DNA from: Clostridiales bacterium
Lineage (GTDB): Bacteria; Bacillota_A; Clostridia; Lachnospirales; Bianqueaceae
Direction: 5' to 3'
Length of the DNA stretch: 5,519 bases
Assembly: GCA_019423265.1 (NCBI GenBank)
Contig: JAHZBS010000163.1
Location: 1 to 5,519 of the forward strand
The translations under genes were made by a program, and so were the position numbers. Below, one piece after another: positions 1 to 5,519 of the stretch. Each line of letters opens with the position of its first letter. The stretch's first letter is position 1. The notes under the pieces were generated by a model. That model was given only the letters and a program-made list of their open reading frames with translations, made no database searches and was not told where the DNA came from.

Positions 1-2
1 TT

Positions 3-443
3 ATCGAGGAAATCTTCCGCCAGTCTTCCTCCAATATTGTGTATCTTTTGATATTCTATATTTTAGGATTTTTCAGTTACGGATGCCTGTATGGTGCCGT
101 CGGCTCTCTCGCTAGCCGCACAGAAGATATCAACACCACCTCCATGCCTTTGATTTTGCTGACGGTTGTCGCTCTGTTCATCTCCGTCACCTGCATGGCT
201 TCGCCTGAAAACTCTCTCTGTGTGATCACCTCGTTCATTCCCTTCATCTCCCCTATGACGATGTTTATCCGAATCTGCATGACCAGTGTCCCTTTCTATC
301 AGATTCTGCTGTCCATCCTCAGCAACGTCGCGGCAATCCTTCTCTTTGGCTGGATCAGCGCTAAAATCTATCGCCTGGGGGTCTTGATGTACGGCAAGCC
401 TCCCAAAATGAACGAACTCTTCAAGATGCTGCGGCAAAAATAA
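3..443 (+). CDS. ABC-2 type ABC transporter permease, C-terminal part (5' end outside window)
   Basis: This is the last 146 residues of an integral membrane permease of an ATP-driven exporter. The frame is open from the left edge (reading I-E-E-I-F-R-Q...), so the GTG at 39 is an internal valine codon and not a start. Hydrophobic segments, numbered from the first complete codon, lie at roughly residues 13-37, 47-70, 76-95 and 103-128. They are followed by a basic cytoplasmic tail with the sequence YRLGVLMYGKPPKMNELFK. That tail and the preceding AVGSLASRTEDINTTSMPL loop are typical of the NatB/ABC-2 permease group (the ABC2_membrane_3 type) in Clostridia, known from sodium or drug efflux systems. 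The substrate cannot be read from this fragment. The cognate ATPase (NatA-like) is probably the gene upstream, outside the window. A hairpin terminator follows within 25 bases, so this appears to be the last gene of its operon. Family confidence is high and specificity is unknown. Confidence 0.85.
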   Translation: MEEIFRQSSSNIVYLLIFYILGFFSYGCLYGAVGSLASRTEDINTTSMPLILLTVVALFISVTCMASPENSLCVITSFIPFISPMTMFIRICMTSVPFYQILLSILSNVAAILLFGWISAKIYRLGVLMYGKPPKMNELFKMLRQK

Positions 444-465
444 TGTTAGCCAGTATGCGCAATAC

Positions 466-505
466 AAAGGAAATGGCCAGGCATCACTTGCAATCCATTT
501 CCTTT
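466..505 (+). terminator. Intrinsic terminator after the ABC permease gene
   Basis: A perfect 11-bp stem (AAAGGAAATGG at 466-476 with CCATTTCCTTT at 495-505) encloses an 18-nt loop and begins 23 bases after the permease stop codon. The U-tract is short (TTTT, mostly inside the stem) and the loop is large, so termination may be partial. The -35 element of the downstream promoter sits in the loop, and the 3' arm forms the promoter spacer. Confidence 0.6.
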
Positions 506-516
506 TGTGATATACT
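488..516 (+). promoter_or_regulatory. Sigma-A type promoter with extended -10 for the hydrogenase maturation operon
   Basis: The -35 element is TTGCAA (488-493) and the -10 is TATACT (511-516), with an ideal 17-base spacer. A TGn extended -10 motif (TGA at 508-510) directly precedes the -10. The expected transcription start is near 523, giving a leader of about 154 nt before the first gene. This is the only convincing promoter I see between the permease and the regulator gene. The upstream half-site TTGTGA (505-510) resembles half of a Rex operator, but no matching inverted half is present. Confidence 0.7.
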
Positions 517-522
517 GATTTT

Positions 523-676
523 ACGATACGCCGCGAGGTTCTCCTTTCGGCAAATCGAACTTCATCTGCGTTCTGACGTCCGAAGACTTTATCTGAGGGG
601 AAAGGCACGGGAGATCGGTAGGATTGATTTCTGCGCCTTTTTTAGGCGCTTTTTTTATTCAAAGGAAGTGATAGCA
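523..676 (+). promoter_or_regulatory. Structured 5' leader, candidate attenuator or riboswitch of the TM1266-hydE-hydG operon
   Basis: The leader runs from the predicted transcription start to the regulator's start codon and includes an intrinsic terminator (633-656) just before the ribosome binding site. Short complementary segments suggest alternative folds. GCCG 530-533 can pair with CGGC 548-551, TTCGG 546-550 with CCGAA 580-584, CCTTTC 543-548 with GAAAGG 600-605, and ATCT 591-594 with AGAT 612-615. AAATCGA (552-558) can pair with TTGATTT (624-630), and GGC 549-551 with GCC 635-637, which would block the terminator's 5' arm. I compared it from memory with the common classes (TPP, FMN, SAM, cobalamin, glycine, lysine, purine, T-box, ZTP, fluoride, NiCo, Moco, c-di-GMP) and saw no match. 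The stretch stays open in the frame of the downstream gene, but the protein it would encode looks like nothing known, so I treat it as non-coding. That it regulates is inference from layout. Confidence 0.5.
633..656 (+). terminator. Intrinsic terminator in the leader, directly before the regulator gene's RBS
   Basis: A compact GC-rich stem (GCGCCT 633-638 with AGGCGC 644-649) with a five-T loop is followed by seven T residues (650-656). This is a textbook Rho-independent terminator. It ends only five bases before the ribosome binding site of the next gene, leaving no room for another promoter downstream. Transcription of the operon must therefore read through it, which points to conditional termination. 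Confidence 0.8.
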
Positions 677-949
677 ATGGAAACGAGAGTGGCCCTGATT
701 GGGATCGTCGTTGAGGAGGCTGTGTCCATCGAAAAGATGAACGCACTCCTTCACCAGTATGGCGCATATATTATAGGCCGCATGGGAGTCCCCTATCCAA
801 AGAGAGGAATCAACATCATCAGTGTGGCCATGGACGCGCCGGGGGATGTCATCAGCGCTTTATCCGGCAAACTGGGGATGCTGCCCGGCATCAGCACCAA
901 GACAATCTATTCCAAAATTTCCTCGACTCCGGAGGACAACGCATTGTGA
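677..949 (+). CDS. TM1266-family iron-only hydrogenase system regulator
   Basis: This 90-residue protein belongs to the TM1266 family (TIGR03959), small ACT-like/ferredoxin-fold proteins found almost only in genomes with [FeFe]-hydrogenase maturases. They are named putative regulators, but no mechanism or DNA-binding domain is established. Family hallmarks are the N-terminal METRVALIGIVVE strand (1-13), the YGAYIIGRMGVPY segment (28-40), INIISVAMDAP (45-55), and the DVISALSGKLGMLPGISTKTIYSK block (57-80). The length matches the family. The ATG at 677 is chosen because an AAAGGAAG ribosome binding site (661-668) lies eight bases upstream and the homologous N-terminus begins there. The frame is open back to 443, but that region holds a promoter and two terminators. 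The stop overlaps the hydE start by four bases (GTGA), so translation is probably coupled. The protein could bind a metal, a small ligand or a maturase; the sequence does not say which. Family identity is very likely. Confidence 0.92.
   Translation: METRVALIGIVVEEAVSIEKMNALLHQYGAYIIGRMGVPYPKRGINIISVAMDAPGDVISALSGKLGMLPGISTKTIYSKISSTPEDNAL
931..935 (+). promoter_or_regulatory. Ribosome binding site that decides the hydE start
   Basis: GGAGG lies ten bases before the GTG at 946 and nineteen before the in-frame ATG at 955. The spacing favours the GTG start, and with it a four-base overlap with the preceding gene. The site is inside the coding end of the regulator gene. Confidence 0.7.
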
Positions 950-2004
950 ATACTATGAAAGATCAGATCGATCGCCTTGAACAGGAACACAGCCTTTCTC
1001 AGGAAGAATTTATAGCGCTCATAGAAGGGCGCTCGCCGGACGTATCCGCCTATCTGTTTGAGCGGGCCCGCTCTGTGCGCCGCCGGTATTATGGCAACGC
1101 TGTATACATACGCGGCCTGATTGAATTCACAAATTTCTGCCGAAATGACTGTTACTATTGTGGTATCCGCCGGAGCAACCGCTCTGCATCCCGATACCGG
1201 CTGACGAAAGATGAAATTTTAGACTGCTGCCGCGCCGGCTACCAGCTCGGGTTCCGCACGTTCGTCTTACAGGGCGGCGAAGATCCATATTTTACGGATT
1301 CCCTGCTGTGTGATAGTATCGCTGCGATCCGCCGAACCTATCCGGATTGCGCCATAACCTTATCCATCGGGGAAAAAAGCCGCGACAGCTACGCAGCCTA
1401 TTTTGCCGCAGGCGCTAACCGGTATCTCCTGCGGCACGAAACGGCGGACCCATGTCACTATGGGCAACTCCATCCCCCCGCTATGTCCTTGGAAAAGCGA
1501 ATGCAGTGCCTTTGGGATCTGCGGCAGATCGGATACCAGGTGGGAACCGGCTTCATGGTTGGCTCTCCGGGACAGACTTCGCGCCATCTAGCAAAAGATT
1601 TACACTTTATCTCCCAGCTACAGCCTGATATGGTGGGCATAGGCCCTTTCATCCCACACCACGACACGCCCTTTGCCCATGAAGCTTCCGGCACAGTGGA
1701 GCTCACACTATTCCTGCTAGGTATTCTCCGGCTGATGTTGCCCTATGCTCTTTTACCTGCCACCACAGCTCTGGGGACGCTGGATCCCGATGGACGGGAA
1801 AAAGGAATTCTCGCTGGCGCCAACGTCGTTATGCCAAATCTCTCCCCCATGGCGGTCCGAACAAAATACATGCTGTACGACAACAAATGCAGCACAGGAG
1901 AGGAAGCCGCTGAGAGCCGAAAGCTACTGGAACAGCGGATGCAGCGGATCGGCTATAAAGTTGTGACGGATCGCGGCGATGTCGCCGCTAAATCAATATC
2001 CTAA
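946..2004 (+). CDS. hydE: [FeFe]-hydrogenase H-cluster radical SAM maturase HydE
   Basis: HydE is a cytoplasmic radical-SAM enzyme that acts on the iron-cysteine-CO-cyanide product of HydG during assembly of the diiron subcluster of the H-cluster. The protein has 352 residues, the usual length. The cluster motif CRNDCYYC supplies C65, C69 and C72, almost the same positions as in Thermotoga maritima HydE. The SAM-binding QGGED follows at 109-113. Other family signatures are YLLRHETAD (160-168), GFMVGSPGQT (202-211), GIGPFIPHHDTPF (231-243), PATTALGTLDPDGRE (271-285) and GANVVMPNLSP (291-301). Related enzymes are BioB and PylB, but these motifs are specific to HydE. The second, dispensable C-terminal iron-sulfur site seen in T. 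maritima is not complete here: C315 is the only cysteine after C188. GTG at 946 is taken as the start on RBS spacing; ATG at 955 would shorten the protein by three residues. It overlaps the regulator by four bases and lies 19 bases before hydG. Confidence 0.96.
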   Translation: MNTMKDQIDRLEQEHSLSQEEFIALIEGRSPDVSAYLFERARSVRRRYYGNAVYIRGLIEFTNFCRNDCYYCGIRRSNRSASRYRLTKDEILDCCRAGYQLGFRTFVLQGGEDPYFTDSLLCDSIAAIRRTYPDCAITLSIGEKSRDSYAAYFAAGANRYLLRHETADPCHYGQLHPPAMSLEKRMQCLWDLRQIGYQVGTGFMVGSPGQTSRHLAKDLHFISQLQPDMVGIGPFIPHHDTPFAHEASGTVELTLFLLGILRLMLPYALLPATTALGTLDPDGREKGILAGANVVMPNLSPMAVRTKYMLYDNKCSTGEEAAESRKLLEQRMQRIGYKVVTDRGDVAAKSIS

Positions 2005-2012
2005 CAAGAAAG

Positions 2013-2017
2013 AAGGA
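2013..2017 (+). promoter_or_regulatory. Ribosome binding site that decides the hydG start
   Basis: AAGGA lies six bases upstream of the ATG at 2024, in the short gap after hydE. The earlier in-frame ATG at 1979 lies inside hydE with no visible binding site, so the 2024 start is preferred. Confidence 0.75.
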
Positions 2018-2023
2018 ATTTCT

Positions 2024-3442
2024 ATGTACAATGCCGCGTCTCCTCATGCGACAGAATTTATTGATCATGAAGAAATCATGGAAACTTTGGCCTATGCGGA
2101 ACAAAACAAGTCCAACGGCGCCCTCATCGATGAAATTTTGGACAAAGCGCGCCTTCGCAAAGGTCTGTCCCACCGGGAAGCCGCCGTTCTGTTGGATTGC
2201 GATCTCGAAGACCGGAATCAGGAGATCTACGCTCTCGCCGAACAGATTAAAAAGGACTTCTACGGCAACCGGATTGTCATGTTCGCTCCTCTCTATCTCT
2301 CCAACTACTGCATCAACGGCTGCGTATACTGCCCTTATCATCTAAAGAACAAACATATCGCCCGCAAAAAACTGACGCAGGATGAGATCCGCCAGGAAGT
2401 GATCGCGCTGCAAGACATGGGCCATAAGCGCTTAGCTCTGGAAACCGGCGAGGACCCTGTGATGAACCCGATTGAGTACGTACTGGAAAGTATTGAAACG
2501 ATTTATGGGATCAAACATAAAAACGGCGCCATTCGCCGGGTCAATGTGAACATCGCCGCCACCACCGTAGAGAACTACAGAAAGCTAAAAGATGCAGGGA
2601 TCGGTACGTACATTCTCTTTCAGGAAACCTACCACAAGGAGAGCTACGAAAAATTGCATCCGACAGGCCCTAAGCATAACTATGCCTACCACACAGAGGC
2701 CATGGATCGGGCCATGGAGGGCGGCATCGACGACGTAGGGCTAGGAGTGCTCTTTGGGCTCGAGCTGTATCGCTACGAATTTGCCGGACTCTTAATGCAC
2801 GCGGAGCACCTGGAGGCTGCCCATGGAGTTGGCCCTCACACCATCAGCGTTCCCCGGATCCGGCACGCGGATGATATCGACGCAGACGCTTTCGACAATG
2901 GGATCGACGACGATACCTTCGCCAAAATCGTCGCTTGCATCCGGATCGCCGTGCCCTACACCGGCATGATCGTCTCCACCAGGGAAAGCAAAAAATGTCG
3001 TGAGCGCGTCCTCCATCTTGGAATCTCCCAGATCAGCGGCGGTTCCCGCACCAGCGTCGGAGGCTATGTGACGCCGGAGCCGGAGGACGAAAAATCAGAA
3101 CAATTTGACGTCATCGACAGCCGAACTCTGGACGAGGTGGTCCACTGGCTCATGGAGCTTGGCTACATTCCCAGTTTTTGCACTGCCTGCTACCGGGAGG
3201 GGCGGACAGGCGACCGCTTTATGAGCCTTTGCAAGAGCGGCCAGATCCAGAATTGCTGTCACCCCAATGCCCTCATGACCTTAAAAGAGTATCTGGAAGA
3301 TTACGCAAGTCCCCAGACGCGCCAGATCGGCAATACACTCATTCAAAAAGAGCTGGCATCGATTCCAAACGAAAAAGTCCGGGCTCTTGTGGAACAGCAT
3401 TTGGTCTCCATCGCACAGGGCGACCGGGATTTCAGGCTGTAA
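2024..3442 (+). CDS. hydG: [FeFe]-hydrogenase H-cluster radical SAM maturase HydG (tyrosine lyase)
   Basis: HydG cleaves L-tyrosine to p-cresol and dehydroglycine and converts the latter to CO and cyanide, which are delivered on an iron-cysteine complex for H-cluster assembly. From the chosen start the protein has 472 residues. The N-terminal radical-SAM motif CINGCVYC gives C96, C100 and C103. The C-terminal second-cluster motif CX2C-X22-C gives C386, C389 and C412. This spacing and, as far as I recall, the numbering match characterised clostridial HydG. LALETGEDP (137-145), RRVNVNIAATT (171-181), GVGPHTISVPRIR (268-280) and QISGGSRTSVGGY (336-348) are further family blocks. The histidines H259 and H262 lie in the region where the family binds the fifth, 'dangler' iron; which one is the ligand I cannot say. 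ThiH is the nearest relative but lacks the C-terminal cluster extension. All key cysteines are present, so the enzyme should be active. It is the last gene of the operon; a strong hairpin follows. Confidence 0.97.
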   Translation: MYNAASPHATEFIDHEEIMETLAYAEQNKSNGALIDEILDKARLRKGLSHREAAVLLDCDLEDRNQEIYALAEQIKKDFYGNRIVMFAPLYLSNYCINGCVYCPYHLKNKHIARKKLTQDEIRQEVIALQDMGHKRLALETGEDPVMNPIEYVLESIETIYGIKHKNGAIRRVNVNIAATTVENYRKLKDAGIGTYILFQETYHKESYEKLHPTGPKHNYAYHTEAMDRAMEGGIDDVGLGVLFGLELYRYEFAGLLMHAEHLEAAHGVGPHTISVPRIRHADDIDADAFDNGIDDDTFAKIVACIRIAVPYTGMIVSTRESKKCRERVLHLGISQISGGSRTSVGGYVTPEPEDEKSEQFDVIDSRTLDEVVHWLMELGYIPSFCTACYREGRTGDRFMSLCKSGQIQNCCHPNALMTLKEYLEDYASPQTRQIGNTLIQKELASIPNEKVRALVEQHLVSIAQGDRDFRL

Positions 3443-3465
3443 AAAATCGGCATTCTGCCATAAAT

Positions 3466-3507
3466 AAAAGGAAGCTCAGCTGGGTGTACCCCTCTGAGCT
3501 TCCTTTT
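3466..3507. terminator. Bidirectional intrinsic terminator between convergent operons
   Basis: A perfect 14-bp stem pairs AAAAGGAAGCTCAG (3466-3479) with CTGAGCTTCCTTTT (3494-3507) around a 14-nt loop that itself contains GGG-TGTA-CCC. On the plus strand it ends in a T5 run (3504-3508) and serves hydG. On the minus strand the A-rich left arm reads as TTTTATTTAT and serves the CvpA gene, whose stop lies only a few bases away. One element thus ends both convergent transcripts. Confidence 0.9.
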
Positions 3508-3512
3508 TGATT

Positions 3513-4208
3513 CTATCCGAAGATCTGCAATGCCATATCGAGAATCAGATTATGGCTGTAAAAGAATTGTGTCACAGCGCTAGCGCTGACGCTGGACAGC
3601 AGCACCGTAAATTTGGGGAGCATTCCGATTATCGTAACGGCGATGCACAGGACCCACACCTTCACGACACCCATGGCGGCACCGGCCAAGACTCCCAGGG
3701 CGCTGTTCAATGTCCGGATAACCGGCAGCTTAGCCGCAATCTCAAGCGCAAATCCGATCAGCCGGATCAGAAGAAATACCAGGAGAAATGTGGAGGCCAC
3801 GGCGATAATATTCAGGGCCACATTGGCCAGATAGCTCGCCACATACTCTGACAAGGTATCCACATTGAAAATATTGTAAACCTCATAATTATTATTCTCG
3901 ATGAGTTTCTCCTGCAAAATTTTGGGGATGGGAAGGGTCTGGATCGCCGCGGCCGCCTCCGCTGTGCCGGCCGCCTCCCCCAACGACAGATGACCGGCAA
4001 TATACCCCTGCATTTTTCCAAACAGTCCAAGCGCGCGAAGCCCCTTTCCCACATACGGAAATAGCTTCCATGCCGCCAACAGGCTGATAAGCCAGGAGAC
4101 CAAATTATACCCGGTCTTGACAAATCCTTTTTTCTTTCCACGGAATACGCTGAACACAAGAATAAAGATGGTCAATGCATCCAGCACAATCGCAATGATA
4201 AAATTCAT
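3513..4208 (-). CDS. CvpA-family integral membrane protein
   Basis: This 231-residue protein is predicted to sit in the cytoplasmic membrane. Hydrophobic helices lie near residues 3-22, 34-52, 128-158 and 168-197. They fit the four-helix CvpA fold, with a roughly 75-residue loop between helices 2 and 3 that is alanine-rich (79-88) and then polar. The family signatures are RGKKKGFVKTG after the first helix (23-33) and LPVIRTLNSALGVLAGAAMG (161-180). CvpA of E. coli is needed for colicin V production, and family members affect envelope integrity; in mycobacterial MarP a CvpA-like domain anchors a periplasmic protease. No protease domain is present here. The start codon overlaps the upstream gene's stop (ATGA), with a weak GGGGGA binding site about nine bases before it, so translation is probably coupled. 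The exact function is unknown. Assignment to the family is confident. Confidence 0.85.
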   Translation of the reverse strand: MNFIIAIVLDALTIFILVFSVFRGKKKGFVKTGYNLVSWLISLLAAWKLFPYVGKGLRALGLFGKMQGYIAGHLSLGEAAGTAEAAAAIQTLPIPKILQEKLIENNNYEVYNIFNVDTLSEYVASYLANVALNIIAVASTFLLVFLLIRLIGFALEIAAKLPVIRTLNSALGVLAGAAMGVVKVWVLCIAVTIIGMLPKFTVLLSSVSASAVTQFFYSHNLILDMALQIFG

Positions 4209-5512
4209 GAGACGCTATCCCCCGTTTCTTCAACCCCGACAATACTCATCATTTTCATCTTCCCGCTGACCACCGCCGTCACCGTATCGCCGCCCGCCAG
4301 GTTGAGCAGACGATATGTATCCTCCGGCGCGTCGTAGTACCACTGACTCGTTCCGTCCTTGTCTATAGCCTTGTAGCTTCGCTCCTGGCCATAGACAAGA
4401 ATCCCATTTGAGACATCCAGGTAGGAGATGTCTCCGATCTGCAATTGCAGAATCGCCGTCCCGTCTTTGTCTAGCAAAACGAGATCGTTTTCGGGCTGCG
4501 CATGTGCGGTCCCGGCTTGTCCTCCGTCATAGGCCAGCGCAAAGAAATCCTCTCCAACTGCCAGCGCCTTGATGGTATATAAGAGTTCCTGACTCCAGGC
4601 CTCCTTCGTATTGCCCTCCATGGAAATAGCGCCAATGCGATTGTCCCCAACAAATACACAGGATCCCTGAATAAAGGCTAGGGTAACCACCATGGTCGCG
4701 TCATAGCTGTAATTGGCTAAGATTCGATCTGTAACCCCGTCCGCTGCATTGGAAAAATCAAAGACCGTAACCTGGCTCTTCATCGATTCCCCGGAGAAAA
4801 CCAGATAGGATGTGACCATCTTTGTCGCATCCTCATTCAGGGCAATGGCCATGGGGACCCCGTCCCCGCTGACAGTGGTACTTCTCTTGACAATCAACTG
4901 GCCGGTATTGGAATACAAGGCCACGCCATTTTGCATATCCTGGCCCACCGCCACTGCGATATAACCGGCCTCATTGACTGTGTGCAGCGTGATGGGATAC
5001 TCGGCTGTCATTTCGCTCTGGAGACCATTTTTGTCACACAAAATGATCTTCGTCCCCTTTCGGTCCGCGACCGCTACATAATCCCCGCAGGTCACCATGT
5101 TAGGCGACGCCATGGTAAAGGGCACATCCCAGACAACCTTTCCACTGCTGTCCAGGGCCGCTATGCCTTCCTGACCCAGCCGCAGCACCAGATCTCCCAG
5201 CACCGCAAAGGAGGACGCCGCCTCCTTAGAATATTCCACCTCGACTCCCGACGGCGTCAGCGTATAATTGCTCTGCCGGCGGATGATCCCATAGAAGGTA
5301 TCCGATAACAAAAATCCACCGAGCGCCAAGGCACACAAAAGCACAATGCCCAGCAGCGCCAGCTTCTTTTTACTCTTCGGCTCCCGCAGAAGGGCTTCTT
5401 CCTTCTTCTCTTTCTCTATCGCCCCTTCGCCGTCTTCCATCAACTCCTCAGAGAGTTCCTCCACATCCATCCAATTTTTTATTTTTCCTGTGTCCCCGTC
5501 ACGATTTTTCAT
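4205..5512 (-). CDS. DUF5711-family membrane-anchored beta-propeller-like protein
   Basis: This 435-residue protein has no established function. A charged, acid-rich cytoplasmic N-terminus (1-46) ends in a KSKKK cluster and is followed by a single membrane anchor (about 51-70) with no signal-peptidase motif that I can see. The rest (71-435) should lie outside the cell. It is built of short beta-rich repeats with turns such as LDSSGKVVWDV (120-130), CDKNG (159-163), YSNTGQLIV (200-208), LDKDGTAILQL (347-357) and IDKDGTSQWYY (383-393). These resemble blades of PQQ- or WD-like propellers and match what I recall of DUF5711. It overlaps the CvpA gene by four bases. The start is uncertain: only seven bases lie upstream in the window, no binding site is visible there, and the frame stays open to the edge, so the true start could be a little further out. 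The internal ATG for M15 has a poorly spaced AGGA (about 15 bases). A sensor or scaffold role at the envelope with CvpA is inference. Confidence 0.75.
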   Translation of the reverse strand: MKNRDGDTGKIKNWMDVEELSEELMEDGEGAIEKEKKEEALLREPKSKKKLALLGIVLLCALALGGFLLSDTFYGIIRRQSNYTLTPSGVEVEYSKEAASSFAVLGDLVLRLGQEGIAALDSSGKVVWDVPFTMASPNMVTCGDYVAVADRKGTKIILCDKNGLQSEMTAEYPITLHTVNEAGYIAVAVGQDMQNGVALYSNTGQLIVKRSTTVSGDGVPMAIALNEDATKMVTSYLVFSGESMKSQVTVFDFSNAADGVTDRILANYSYDATMVVTLAFIQGSCVFVGDNRIGAISMEGNTKEAWSQELLYTIKALAVGEDFFALAYDGGQAGTAHAQPENDLVLLDKDGTAILQLQIGDISYLDVSNGILVYGQERSYKAIDKDGTSQWYYDAPEDTYRLLNLAGGDTVTAVVSGKMKMMSIVGVEETGDSVS

Positions 5513-5519
5513 GTATGTT

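Noticed and set aside
39..443. A complete small membrane protein starting at GTG 39.
   Set aside because: The frame is open to the left edge and the sequence matches the C-terminal end of a larger ABC-2 permease.
505..530. A Rex (NADH/NAD redox) operator over the -10 region, suggested by TTGTGA.
   Set aside because: The required inverted half-site (TCACAA or TTAACAA) at the correct spacing is absent.
63..608. A 181-residue minus-strand reading frame opposite the permease and the leader.
   Set aside because: Its translation is rich in charged residues with no recognisable domain, as expected for the antisense of a membrane-protein gene. It also runs across promoter and terminator elements on the plus strand.
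443..676. N-terminal extension of the TM1266 gene, starting at the ATG that overlaps the permease stop.
   Set aside because: The 78 extra residues match nothing I know. The stretch contains a promoter and two hairpin terminators, and a good ribosome binding site precedes the ATG at 677, where the family's N-terminus begins.
1979..2023. Longer HydG starting at the ATG inside hydE.
   Set aside because: No ribosome binding site is visible there, and cysteine numbering from the 2024 start agrees with known clostridial HydG.
4931..5308. A 125-residue plus-strand reading frame inside the DUF5711 gene.
   Set aside because: It is a shadow of the minus-strand gene and has no recognisable domain.
1..5519. 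CRISPR array, insertion sequence, tRNA or rRNA gene.
   Set aside because: I saw no regularly spaced direct repeats, no transposase-like protein, no terminal inverted repeats and no recognisable tRNA or rRNA sequence on either strand.

Overview
The window looks like a chromosomal piece of an obligately anaerobic, low-oxygen-adapted Bacillota (class Clostridia; a gut Oscillospiraceae or Lachnospiraceae-type organism is my best guess, not proven). The reasons are a set of [FeFe]-hydrogenase maturation genes, an ABC-2 permease of the type common in Clostridia, strong AGGAGG-like ribosome binding sites, and a DUF5711/CvpA gene pair typical of that class.

Layout. Bases 3-443 (+) are the 3' end of an ABC-2 type ABC transporter permease entering from the left. 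Bases 444-676 are non-coding and dense with signals: a hairpin terminator for the permease, a very good extended -10 promoter whose -35 lies in the loop of that terminator, a leader of about 150 nt, and a second intrinsic terminator ending only a few bases before the next ribosome binding site. Bases 677-3442 (+) are a three-gene operon: a TM1266-family 'iron-only hydrogenase system regulator', hydE and hydG. A strong hairpin (3466-3507) that can work in both directions separates this operon from a convergent pair on the minus strand: a membrane-anchored DUF5711 beta-propeller-like protein (4205-5512) and a CvpA-family membrane protein (3513-4208), joined by an ATGA overlap.

How the genes work together. 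HydE and HydG are the two radical-SAM enzymes that build the diiron subcluster of the [FeFe]-hydrogenase H-cluster. HydG cleaves tyrosine to supply CO and cyanide on an iron-cysteine synthon, and HydE processes that synthon further. The small TM1266 protein almost always accompanies these maturases but has no proven mechanism. The scaffold GTPase HydF and the hydrogenase itself are not in the window and must be elsewhere. The permease fragment and the minus-strand pair appear functionally unrelated to the maturation operon.

The most interesting signal is the leader at about 523-676. Any transcript reaching the hydrogenase operon from the recognised promoter, or from further upstream, must pass an intrinsic terminator just before the first gene. 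That is the architecture of transcription attenuation or a riboswitch, and I do not recognise the leader as any known aptamer class.
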